A stretch of DNA of 7,764 bases from Eubacterium sp. (GCA_023663915.1 JAMPGN010000198.1:1-7764), one strand, 5' to 3'. Positions 1-6,112 are shown, numbered from the stretch's first letter. Made by a program: numbers and translations. Notes: generated from the sequence alone by a model not told the origin.

Positions 1-13
1 TTTGCTTGAGAAA

Positions 14-106
14 TCAAGCATCCGTACCCATTATGCTGGTGGGAAAGTTGAGTAAAATTACTCCATTTCTCTTTAATAATTCCAATATTTGCTTTGCCGT
101 AAGCAC
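14..106 (-). pseudogene. Possible HicA-like toxin N-terminal remnant
   Basis: A 30-codon frame opens with GTG (104-106), preceded at 7 nt by GGAG (114-117), and reads LTAKQILELLKRNG. This resembles the first helix of HicA mRNA-interferase toxins, which typically begin with a Thr-x-Lys-Glu-hydrophobic stretch and a 'LLKxNGW' segment. After that point the reading no longer looks like HicA. The expected Gly-Ser-His catalytic segment is absent, and the frame stops at 14. A shift into another frame gives a Ser-His-Gln stretch, so an indel is possible. The fragment is continuous in frame with the ImmA/IrrE remnant upstream, so the two may have been joined by deletion. The HicA call rests on about 14 residues. 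It could instead be chance or a novel tail of the upstream fragment. No HicB partner is visible. Confidence 0.25.
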
Positions 107-241
107 TTTTTGTCTCCACCCATTTTTGGAAACCTGCCGCATCAGATACTGATACTGATTATCTGATATGATTTTTAATTGATGTGTTCTGTAAATCATT
201 GCCTGAATAGACACTTTCCATTTCTTTTTTAAAAATTGATA
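107..241 (-). pseudogene. ImmA/IrrE-family C-terminal remnant
   Basis: These 45 codons carry a segment I recognise as the C-terminal part of ImmA/IrrE (DUF955) metallopeptidase or antitoxin-type proteins: LKKKWKVSIQAMIYR, then a Leu-Lys-Ile-Ile-Ser-Asp turn, QYQYLMRQVSKNGWR. In intact proteins this segment follows a zinc-binding HExxH domain and often an N-terminal Xre helix-turn-helix. Neither is present here. An in-frame TAG at 242-244 and unrelated sequence lie upstream, and no good start or ribosome site precedes the fragment. A GTG at 214 could open a 66-residue frame, but it would start in the middle of the conserved region. I therefore call it a dead fragment left by deletion of an accessory gene. 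It is in frame with the possible HicA-like piece that follows. The family assignment is fairly secure; any residual function is very unlikely. Confidence 0.6.
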
Positions 242-579
242 CTACTTCAAGTCTGTAGGATAACTTCTTATTTCCCCATAGTCTGCTATATATGAAACAA
301 TGTAATGCCTGTAATCCTCTTTTCTATCAATCAAACCCTGACTTATTTTTTCAAAATCCTGTTCTAAAACCTCCGTATTGAAAATAGTAATCCCAAAATC
401 CTGCAATGTCATCTGTCTCTCTTTAGCAATACAGTCTTTATTTTCTGCATACAATATAGACTGCAAATAATGAGGATTTAAACGATTCTTTTTTCTAGGA
501 ACAGTCGTATGCCTGCCACTACATCAGATAATTCTTCTCCATAGATTGTGCTTCCTGTGAATAACAATTTTAAATCATT
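242..579 (-). pseudogene. Unidentified broken coding fragment
   Basis: Two frames seem to belong to one degraded gene. From 579 to 478, directly after the TGA of the upstream exporter and in the same frame, 33 codons read NDLKLLFTGSTIYGEELSDV and continue to a TAA at 478-480. Near that point the coherent reading moves to another frame, which continues through NPHYLQSILYAENKDC to a TAG at 242-244. The second frame has a hydrophilic, acidic and aromatic composition (for example EDYRHYIVSYIADYGEIRSY), typical of real protein and not of random sequence. Its only start option is TTG at 466, without a Shine-Dalgarno sequence. I do not recognise the family. I see no membrane segment, metal motif or nucleotide-binding loop. 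The stretch is visibly more AT-rich than the genes to its right, as expected for an acquired and decaying segment. A genuine 74-residue small protein from 466 is possible but less likely. Confidence 0.4.
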
Positions 580-1944
580 TCACATCTTCCCCTTAGAAAG
601 CTCCGGAAAAATAGTGCATATCATTGCAAGAAAACAAGCGCTTCCTCCCAGAACATTGGAAATCGGCTCCGCAATAAACACACCCGTTGCCCCAAGATTC
701 CCCCAATATGGCAGCCAAAAAGTCAATGGAACCACAATCACTACCTTTCTAAGTAGCGAAAAGAAAATTGCCTGTTTCTTTTTATTGAGAGATTTAAAAA
801 CAGTCTGCCCGCTGTACTGCAGCGCCTGAAAAAGAAAGGCAAAAAAGTAAATACGCAGCGCAGGCACCGCGACCGTTAAAAGAGAATCGTCATGATTAAA
901 AATTCCAATAAACATTTCCGGCAATCGTAAAATCAACACCCACACCGCCGCAGTATAGACAATAGCAGCAAGCGTGACAACACGGATTGCCTTTTTCACA
1001 CTCTCATATTTCTTCGCACCATAATTATAACTTAAAATTGGTGATGCCCCATCGGTAATCGCCAATACCGGCGTATCCAAAATCTGACGCACCGAATTGA
1101 TAATCGTCATGGTAGAAATATAGATGTCTCCACCGAAAGTCCTCAGCATCCTGTTACATGCAATCTGTACCAGACTGTTTGTACACTGCATCACGAAACC
1201 TGCACTTCCCAGTCCAACGATATCCAAAACACGGCTTTTACAAAGAGATGGCTTCTTGGTTAATCTGATGCGTAGTTCCGCCCTGCCGCCCGTTAGGAAA
1301 CGCATGACAAATACCGCCGACAAGATCTGAGAACAGATGGTCGCCCATGCCGCCCCCTGCACGCCGAGACCGAAAAGGAAAATGAAAATCGGATCTAAAA
1401 TAATATTTGCCACGGCGCCAAGAAAAATCGTGGTCATACCAACATTGGCGAACCCCTGAGAATTGATAAAAGGATTCATCCCAAGTGCAATCATGGAGAA
1501 TATGGTCCCCAGCAGATAAATCCGCATATAAGACAGCGCATAGGGCAATGAAGTGTCAGATGCACCAAACAACGTCAAAATCGGGCTGCAGAAAATGCTT
1601 CCCAGAATTGTCAGAACCCCTCCTGTTATCACAAGCAGATAAAAAGAGGTATTCATGATCTCTTCCGCCTCTTCCTTATTCCCCCGCCCCCGCTCAATGG
1701 AACAAAGCGGTGCGCCTCCCGCTCCGTACAGATTGGTGAAAGCGGTAATCAGGGAAATAAATGGAAAGCACAATCCAACACCGCCCAACGCAAGAAGTCC
1801 TTCTCCGGGAATCCTCCCTATGTAAATCCGATCCACAATGTTATACATCAGATTCAAGACCTGCGCCACCAGCATAGGCGCTGCCACCCGGATAATATTC
1901 TGCGTAACACTTCCTTTTGAAAAATCAACCTGTTTTGCTTGCAT
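580..1944 (-). CDS. MATE family efflux transporter, MepA-like
   Basis: This 454-residue protein has the full length and roughly 12 hydrophobic segments of a MATE exporter, a cation-coupled antiporter in the cytoplasmic membrane that expels cationic drugs or metabolites. The first membrane helix region carries MYNIVDRIYIGRI (Asp38), and a GxN/NILDPIFIF-type segment follows at about 180-188 (Asp184). The second half has SPILSYNYGAKKY (301-313), which matches the 'QPIISYNYGA' signature of the MepA subgroup. MATE proteins are two six-helix bundles, and both halves are present. The ATG at 1944 lies one base after the stop of the upstream HIT gene. AAAGGA is within that gene's 3' end, so translation is probably coupled. 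It is the last gene of the apparent MATE-HIT-MATE operon. No hairpin terminator is visible after its TGA, only a broken fragment. The substrate cannot be told from sequence. Confidence 0.93.
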   Translation of the reverse strand: MQAKQVDFSKGSVTQNIIRVAAPMLVAQVLNLMYNIVDRIYIGRIPGEGLLALGGVGLCFPFISLITAFTNLYGAGGAPLCSIERGRGNKEEAEEIMNTSFYLLVITGGVLTILGSIFCSPILTLFGASDTSLPYALSYMRIYLLGTIFSMIALGMNPFINSQGFANVGMTTIFLGAVANIILDPIFIFLFGLGVQGAAWATICSQILSAVFVMRFLTGGRAELRIRLTKKPSLCKSRVLDIVGLGSAGFVMQCTNSLVQIACNRMLRTFGGDIYISTMTIINSVRQILDTPVLAITDGASPILSYNYGAKKYESVKKAIRVVTLAAIVYTAAVWVLILRLPEMFIGIFNHDDSLLTVAVPALRIYFFAFLFQALQYSGQTVFKSLNKKKQAIFFSLLRKVVIVVPLTFWLPYWGNLGATGVFIAEPISNVLGGSACFLAMICTIFPELSKGKM

Positions 1945-1945
1945 T

Positions 1946-2365
1946 TTACAGGCATTCCTTTATTTTCCGAATCATTTCCCCGTACTCTTCTTCACTTAAG
2001 TACTTTTTATCGGGATTCATCTGGAATACGCCGCCCCACTCATCCTGTCCTTTATACTTGGGAACCAAATGCATGTGCAGATGGCATCCTGTATCACCGT
2101 AAGCGCCATAGTTGAGCTTATCCGGCGCAAACGCCTTATGGATCGCCTTAGCCGCTTTGGTGACATCTGCAAAAAACCGGTTCCTTTCCTCCTCGCTGAT
2201 ATCCACAATTTCACTGACATGGTCCTTATAGGCAACAATACATCTTCCGGGCTTACTCTGTTCCTTGAATAAGATCAACTGGCTCACATCCAGATCACAG
2301 ATCTTAATACCGAACTTTGCAAGCAGTTCTCCACCTTGGCAATACCCACAATTTACATCCTTCAT
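1946..2365 (-). CDS. HIT family nucleotide hydrolase
   Basis: This 139-residue histidine-triad protein is close to the usual size of bacterial HIT hydrolases. These cytoplasmic enzymes cleave nucleotide phosphoramidates, dinucleoside polyphosphates or related adenylates. The catalytic HxHxH triad is seen as HLHMHLVP with His95, His97 and His99. His99 is expected to be the residue that becomes nucleotidylated by family analogy. A Cys6-x-x-Cys9 pair at the N-terminus suggests a bound zinc together with downstream histidines, as in several HIT subgroups. The tail after the triad (KYKGQDEWGGVF) is typical of a clostridial subgroup. ATG at 2365 has a strong AGGAGG nine bases upstream. The gene sits 69 bp after the first MATE gene and one base before the second, so it is almost certainly cotranscribed with both. 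Whether it serves the exporters or is a housekeeping passenger is unknown. Confidence 0.93.
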   Translation of the reverse strand: MKDVNCGYCQGGELLAKFGIKICDLDVSQLILFKEQSKPGRCIVAYKDHVSEIVDISEEERNRFFADVTKAAKAIHKAFAPDKLNYGAYGDTGCHLHMHLVPKYKGQDEWGGVFQMNPDKKYLSEEEYGEMIRKIKECL

Positions 2366-2374
2366 CTCTTACTT

Positions 2375-2380
2375 CCTCCT
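2375..2380 (-). promoter_or_regulatory. Ribosome binding site of HIT gene
   Basis: On the minus strand AGGAGG stands nine bases before the ATG at 2365. It is the strongest Shine-Dalgarno in the exporter operon, which suggests the HIT protein is translated independently and well within the polycistronic message. Confidence 0.8.
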
Positions 2381-2434
2381 TATCGACATTCTTATACTGC
2401 CCCGCTGCGTTGTCAGCGCATAAGGGCTGCTCCG

Positions 2435-3781
2435 TCACACTTTAGCCGTCTGTTTCATTTCCCGGCTGACTTTCCTAAAATACAAAAGATTGATTACGAT
2501 CCCGAATACTGTCGCACAAGGCGCTGCCAATCCAATCATGGTAAGGCTGGCATCCGGCTGTATGCTCATAATATAGGACATGGGAAGACGCACAATAAAA
2601 GTCTGGGCGATTCCCTGCAGCATTACAAACAATGTCTTTGAATGGCCGTTATAGTAACCTACAAAGCTGAATAAAATCGCCGTCACAACCGCCTCCGGCG
2701 CAAAACCCTTCAAATATTCCGCCGCCCGGACGATCACTGCCGCATCGCTTGAGAAAATCCGCGCAAACAAATCTCCCCGGAAAAACGAAAATAAAGCAAT
2801 AAATATGCCGATGCATCCGCCGATAAACATGCCCGTAACCATTGCCTTTCTCGCGCGCTTCTCCTGCCCTGCGCCCACATTCTGAGCCACAAAGGAAGCC
2901 ATGGACTGCATAAGCGCTCCGGGAATCAACATAATAAAATTCACAATCTTATTCGCCACGCCATAGCCGGAAGAAGCATCCAGCCCAAGACTGTTGATAA
3001 ATGCGCACAACGCCAGAAAGGACAACTGCGTCAAAATCTCCTGGAATGCAATCGGAGTACCCACCCTTATGAAATTCTTAATTTCCGGATTAAAGCGGAC
3101 GTACTCCCATTTCATGGTAAACGGAGAATTCCGCCTTCTGATAATCATAATCGATAGTATGACGCTGACTGCCTGTGCCATTACGGTCGCAAGTGCCGCG
3201 CCCGCCACATTCCACTTAAATACCGCAATGAACAGCAGATCTCCGACAATATTCACGATACACGCAATGCCAACAAAAACCAGCGGCATGTTGGAATCAC
3301 CGATTCCCCGGGAAATACTGCTGATCACATTATATGCAATGATAAAGAAAATCCCACCGCCGCAAATGCGGACATACAGCACAGTCAGATCCAGCGCTTC
3401 CTCCGGCGCCTTCATCAGGACAGCGAGAGGCCTTGCAAATATCAGCATGGCTACTGCAATGACCACAGCCAGCACCAGAAACAGCCAGATTGCGCCGCCT
3501 ACCACCTGCCCTACCTTTTCCGACTTCTTCTCCCCCAGGTACTGCCCCATGAGAACCGTAACGCCCATGGACAGCCCTGTAATGGTAAACGTGATCAGAT
3601 TGACGATACTGCTTCCCGTCGATACACCTGAAATTCCGGCAGTCGTCCCAAACTGCCCTACCACAAGGATATCCACTGCCCCATACATTGCCTGCAAAAC
3701 CAATGCTCCCAGGATTGGAATCATAAACTGCAACAGTTTCTTGACGATACTTCCCTGGGTAAAATCATTCTTGCTTTCCAT
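2435..3781 (-). CDS. MATE family efflux transporter, NorM/DinF-like
   Basis: This 448-residue multidrug and toxin extrusion protein has about 12 membrane segments in two six-helix halves and acts as a cation-driven exporter in the cytoplasmic membrane. Visible family marks are AMYGAVDILVVGQFG (Asp37) in the first helix region, the GQYLG segment at 79-83 after the second helix, the SRGIGDS loop near 157-163, and NIVGDLLF (Asp181), the equivalent of the conserved membrane Asp/Asn site. In the second half, VAQNVGAGQEKRARKA matches the matching loop. I chose ATG 3781 because AAGGAAGGG lies eight bases upstream and the protein then begins MESKNDFTQGSIVKK, like its relatives. A GTG at 3850 would add 23 charged residues with no good ribosome site. 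It is the first gene of the operon with HIT and the second MATE, and clearly belongs to a different MATE subgroup from the latter. Its substrate is unknown. Confidence 0.93.
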   Translation of the reverse strand: MESKNDFTQGSIVKKLLQFMIPILGALVLQAMYGAVDILVVGQFGTTAGISGVSTGSSIVNLITFTITGLSMGVTVLMGQYLGEKKSEKVGQVVGGAIWLFLVLAVVIAVAMLIFARPLAVLMKAPEEALDLTVLYVRICGGGIFFIIAYNVISSISRGIGDSNMPLVFVGIACIVNIVGDLLFIAVFKWNVAGAALATVMAQAVSVILSIMIIRRRNSPFTMKWEYVRFNPEIKNFIRVGTPIAFQEILTQLSFLALCAFINSLGLDASSGYGVANKIVNFIMLIPGALMQSMASFVAQNVGAGQEKRARKAMVTGMFIGGCIGIFIALFSFFRGDLFARIFSSDAAVIVRAAEYLKGFAPEAVVTAILFSFVGYYNGHSKTLFVMLQGIAQTFIVRLPMSYIMSIQPDASLTMIGLAAPCATVFGIVINLLYFRKVSREMKQTAKV

Positions 3782-3789
3782 ACGGTTTT

Positions 3790-3798
3790 CCCTTCCTT
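3790..3798 (-). promoter_or_regulatory. Ribosome binding site deciding the MATE start
   Basis: AAGGAAGGG on the minus strand is eight bases before the ATG at 3781. No comparable purine-rich site precedes the upstream GTG at 3850, so this site supports the shorter, 448-residue form. Confidence 0.7.
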
Positions 3799-3876
3799 CT
3801 ATCCCTCTGTCCGGGACAGAAACTTCATCTTCTGTAAATTTCTTTATCACGCAGATAAAATTCCCGCCTACCGTTC

Positions 3877-3892
3877 AAATAAGTGCTTATTT
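3877..3892. promoter_or_regulatory. 16-bp palindrome, candidate operator
   Basis: AAATAAGYRCTTATTT-type symmetry: the arms AAATAAG and CTTATTT are perfect 7-bp inverted repeats separated by two bases. The element lies 23 bases downstream of the -10 box of the exporter operon, in the untranslated leader. Size and position fit a dimeric repressor of the MarR or TetR kind, which often control drug exporters, but no regulator gene is in the window. No U-run follows, so it is not a terminator. The symmetry is seen; the operator role is inference. Confidence 0.45.
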
Positions 3893-3915
3893 CCTATTCC
3901 GATTGTCTAAATTTA

Positions 3916-3944
3916 ATTATAACAAAGGTACACTTTATTCACAA
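3916..3944 (-). promoter_or_regulatory. Sigma-A type promoter of the MATE-HIT-MATE operon
   Basis: On the minus strand a TTGTGA -35 box (3944-3939; four of six consensus bases) is separated by exactly 17 bases from a perfect TATAAT -10 box (3921-3916). The start of transcription would be near 3909, giving a leader of about 130 bases before the ATG at 3781. The -35 box begins 12 bases after the stop codon of the HAD gene. No terminator separates the two, so read-through from the HAD gene may also feed the operon. Confidence 0.75.
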
Positions 3945-3955
3945 TACACCGCGAT

Positions 3956-4633
3956 CTAATTTTTGACGGAAAAAATATCTCTAAAAAAAGTTTCCCAGAT
4001 TTGCTTTTCTGCTTGCATCAGGTCGGTGCATATCATCGTGCAATAGGGACGTATTTCCTGGGTAGGCTCCATCAGGTCGGGAATCATCACGGTACAGCAG
4101 CCCGCCGCATAGCCCGCTTTGATGCCGTTTTCACTATCCTCAAATACAAAGCACTCGCTGGGTTTACAGTCGATTTTCTCAGCGGCAAGGAGAAAAATAT
4201 CCGGCGCCGGTTTTCCACGCTTTACCTCCGTTCCGCTGACAATCTCAGAAAAGTATTCGCGGATGTCGGCAAGTTCTACATTCGATAGGATCTGTTCTGT
4301 TGCGCTGCTGCTTGCCACCGCCATGCGGATTCCATTTTCTCGAAAAAATTGCAGTATCTCAGGCACACCCTTTTTCATCGGAACTTGCCTGGAGAGTTTT
4401 GCTTTCACCCGCCTCATACATTCCTCTATGACAACCGTGCCATCCGCAACATGATAGTAACTTTCCACCACATGTCGCATGTGCGCTCCGTTGGTTCCGG
4501 ATATCATCCTGGTAAAATCACTGCCAAGTTCTATCCCCTGCTCATCTGCAAGCTCTCTCCATGTCTGCTGATACACCCGCTCCGTGTCAAAGAGAAGGCC
4601 ATCCATATCAAAAATCGCACCTTTACATTTCAT
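3956..4633 (-). CDS. HAD family phosphatase, beta-phosphoglucomutase-like
   Basis: This 225-residue cytoplasmic enzyme belongs to the haloacid dehalogenase superfamily, with an alpha-helical cap inserted after the first motif. All four motifs are visible. Motif I is FDMDGLLFDTE, with nucleophile Asp9 and acid/base Asp11. Motif II is VASSS around Ser108-Ser110. Motif III is KRGKPAPDIF with Lys141, and motif IV is VFEDSENGIKAG with Glu165-Asp166 for magnesium. This pattern and the cap size fit the beta-phosphoglucomutase / sugar-phosphate phosphatase group, which acts on small phosphorylated metabolites; the exact substrate cannot be read. ATG 4633 begins right at the conserved MKCKGAIFDMDG start. 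AAGGAGG at 4647-4653 lies a rather long 13 bases upstream. An extension to TTG 4702 would add 23 residues unlike the family. It follows the propeller hydrolase gene after a terminator, so it may be transcribed separately or by read-through. Confidence 0.9.
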   Translation of the reverse strand: MKCKGAIFDMDGLLFDTERVYQQTWRELADEQGIELGSDFTRMISGTNGAHMRHVVESYYHVADGTVVIEECMRRVKAKLSRQVPMKKGVPEILQFFRENGIRMAVASSSATEQILSNVELADIREYFSEIVSGTEVKRGKPAPDIFLLAAEKIDCKPSECFVFEDSENGIKAGYAAGCCTVMIPDLMEPTQEIRPYCTMICTDLMQAEKQIWETFFRDIFSVKN

Positions 4634-4679
4634 TCTCCAGTTTTTTCCTCCTTGCTTCCAGTTCCTTTTCTGATAACAT

Positions 4680-4710
4680 GGGCGATATGATGTTTTTTGC
4701 AAAATCGCCC
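4680..4710 (-). promoter_or_regulatory. Hairpin in the leader of the HAD gene
   Basis: GGGCGAT and ATCGCCC form a perfect 7-bp inverted repeat around a 17-base A/T-rich loop on the minus strand, between the upstream terminator and the HAD start. It overlaps the second copy of the terminator's TTTAGGGGC arm, so the two structures could exclude each other. No U-run follows, so it is not a terminator. A regulatory role is only a possibility. Confidence 0.3.
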
Positions 4711-4712
4711 CT

Positions 4713-4754
4713 AAAAAGCCCCTAAACTACGATTCCCGCAGTTTTAGGGGCTTT
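4713..4754 (-). terminator. Intrinsic terminator after the propeller hydrolase gene
   Basis: On the minus strand AGCCCCTAAAACT pairs with AGTTTAGGGGCT (one bulged A) around an 11-base loop, and the stem runs into TTTTT. It lies just past the stop codon of the propeller hydrolase gene (4770), as expected for a rho-independent terminator. The opposite strand lacks a comparable T-run, so it acts on minus-strand transcripts. Confidence 0.85.
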
Positions 4755-4769
4755 GCTGCATTTCTGACT

Positions 4770-5945
4770 TTATGAATCTTCGCTCGTTTCCAAATTCCCT
4801 ATTCCATAAGAAATCTGCAGAAGAGACGGGTCCATCTGCGTCGGCGCAAGCTGAATCAACTTGGAGTCATTGTCGATGACTGCCATTCCCATACTCCAAC
4901 CTGCCTGATGGATTCTGGAATCGTAGGAAACCAGCATATTGACCTGTTCCCATGGACCTTCGCCAAGATTATAATTGACAAGGAATTTCCCCGGATCGCG
5001 CATACCAAGCCATCCGCCGTCGCGCTTCCCGCTTAAGATAATCGTGCCGTTTGGTCCGCCGTGCTTCGTCCAGACACAGTATGGCATACTCCCGACGTAC
5101 TTGCCGTCCGCCGTTTCCGCTCTTGTGCCATACAATGCTGGATCACCGAAATCCAGACCGTCATCCGAAATCTTGAAGTAAATTCCCTCGTCCGGGTCAT
5201 TCACGACTTCATAGCACATGAAATATTTTCCATTCGGAAGTTTCGTGACAATCGCCATGCCGGGACGCCTGTTTCCGTCTGGAATCGCCACCACCAGTTT
5301 AGAATCGCTCCACGTTTTCCCGCCGTCCGAAGAAGAGGTCACGGCGAGGCACTGATTGAGAATCCTCTCCGTGTGCGGTTTCTCATCCGAGTATACGACC
5401 GTAATATCACCGTATGCATTCAGATAGATAAAAGGCTCCCACACGGGACCGAGGCAATCCCAGTTGTACTCCACCGGTACGCCGCCATAGGCAAAGCTGG
5501 AACGATACTCCCATGTTTTCCCATGGTCGCGGCTGATATATAATTGCAGTTCCGTGCCGACGAAATCCGGCGGGTTATCTTTCTCAAATGCCTGCATCGG
5601 AATTGCATTTCCGGCAAACAGAACCGTTCCTTCGGGGAGATCCCCGCACGGTTTCGGCAGTTCAAACAAAACCGGCTGGAAACGCATTCCCCAGTTATTT
5701 TTGGTATCTTCCACATCGCTTAAATGTTCCCATGATTTCCCGCCGTCCGTACTCTTATAAATCGGAACCACGGCAGGTTCCTTGTCCTCATAATACTCAA
5801 AAGCAGCAAGCAGCGTACCGCTCTCCTCACCTGCGCAATGCAGCTCGATTACTCTCGGATAAAGCACGCCGCTTCCGGGCTTGATCTCATTCTTTCTCGG
5901 TGCAAAAAGAACACCGCTAAAATCCTTTGTCAGTTTCAGTGCCAT
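4770..5945 (-). CDS. Asp-box beta-propeller glycosidase, GH93-like
   Basis: This 391-residue protein shows the sialidase-fold beta-propeller, with Asp boxes (SxDxGxTW) at 65-72 (STDGGKSW), 138-145 (SRDHGKTW) and 205-212 (SSDGGKTW) and a decayed one near 260-266. It would be auto-named sialidase or BNR-repeat protein. However, the run VWEPFIYLN (Glu170), TVVYSDE (182-188) and RRPGMAIVTKLPNGKY followed by CYE (Glu246) matches what I know of GH93-type exo-1,5-alpha-L-arabinanases. There the region reads WEPF..., YYSD and DRPGM...KLPNGKY...YE. Glu170 and Glu246 are candidate catalytic residues by that comparison; this is inference. The usual sialidase arginine triad is not evident. No signal peptide or anchor is present, so it should be cytoplasmic, acting on imported short chains. 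AGGAGG lies six bases before ATG 5945. It is flanked by terminators, so it is probably its own transcript. Substrate alternatives are sialosides or other terminal sugars. Confidence 0.8.
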   Translation of the reverse strand: MALKLTKDFSGVLFAPRKNEIKPGSGVLYPRVIELHCAGEESGTLLAAFEYYEDKEPAVVPIYKSTDGGKSWEHLSDVEDTKNNWGMRFQPVLFELPKPCGDLPEGTVLFAGNAIPMQAFEKDNPPDFVGTELQLYISRDHGKTWEYRSSFAYGGVPVEYNWDCLGPVWEPFIYLNAYGDITVVYSDEKPHTERILNQCLAVTSSSDGGKTWSDSKLVVAIPDGNRRPGMAIVTKLPNGKYFMCYEVVNDPDEGIYFKISDDGLDFGDPALYGTRAETADGKYVGSMPYCVWTKHGGPNGTIILSGKRDGGWLGMRDPGKFLVNYNLGEGPWEQVNMLVSYDSRIHQAGWSMGMAVIDNDSKLIQLAPTQMDPSLLQISYGIGNLETSEDS

Positions 5946-5951
5946 ATGAAC

Positions 5952-5957
5952 CCTCCT
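5952..5957 (-). promoter_or_regulatory. Ribosome binding site of the propeller hydrolase
   Basis: AGGAGG on the minus strand, followed by GTTCAT and then the ATG at 5945, gives a six-base spacing and fixes the start. Confidence 0.75.
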
Positions 5958-5976
5958 GTATAAATTTCTTGATGTT

Positions 5977-6012
5977 ATTATACATAAGATTATGAGAATT
6001 TACTAGATTATA
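5977..6012 (-). promoter_or_regulatory. Tandem -10 boxes upstream of the propeller hydrolase
   Basis: Two perfect TATAAT hexamers on the minus strand, at 6012-6007 and 5982-5977, lie in the AT-rich gap between the terminator at 6079-6112 and the ATG at 5945. Neither has a recognisable -35 at 16-18 bases, so the promoter may need an activator. Upstream, TTAGC and GCTAA form a spaced inverted repeat (about 6042-6016) ending four bases before the first -10, a possible regulator site. A promoter must exist here if the upstream terminator is efficient; which box is used is uncertain. Confidence 0.4.
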
Positions 6013-6078
6013 TCTTTAGCAATTACAAACTTTTCTAGCTAACTGCTCACTCCTATAAAATAGAAAACAATTTCCCGC

Positions 6079-6112
6079 AAAAAAACGTGCGCATAACCAG
6101 CACACGTTTTTT
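6079..6112 (-). terminator. Intrinsic terminator after the GH2 gene
   Basis: Minus-strand AAAAAACGTGTGC, a seven-base loop, then GCGCACGTTTTTTT forms a stem of 8 bp including one G-U pair. It is flanked by A and T tracts, about 75 bases after the stop of the beta-galactosidase gene. The A/T flanks are symmetrical, so it could also stop plus-strand transcripts. Confidence 0.88.

Noticed and set aside
14..579. An intact toxin-antitoxin or abortive-infection module
   Set aside because: The ImmA/IrrE piece lacks its catalytic and DNA-binding parts, the HicA-like piece lacks the catalytic His region, and the rest is frameshifted. Only remnants remain.
478..582. Extension of the MATE protein by read-through of its TGA (33 more in-frame codons)
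   Set aside because: The exporter already ends at the usual family length after its last membrane segment, and the following codons have no membrane character, so this is more simply an adjacent broken gene.
3782..3850. Longer start (GTG 3850) for the first MATE protein
   Set aside because: It adds 23 charged residues unlike family N-termini and has no proper ribosome site, whereas ATG 3781 has AAGGAAGGG at eight bases.
2994..3959. Long plus-strand open frame (321 codons)
   Set aside because: It lies fully antisense to the well-supported MATE gene and its promoter, its translation is rich in Thr/Ser/Ile/Pro as expected from the complement of membrane codons, and it has no family motifs.
4634..4702. 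Longer start (TTG 4702) for the HAD protein
   Set aside because: The extension would translate the leader hairpin and ribosome site region; the family's N-terminus matches ATG 4633.
5061..5543. Plus-strand open frame of 160 codons
   Set aside because: It is antisense to the propeller hydrolase with its confirmed Asp boxes; Arg/His-rich translation is typical of a shadow frame.
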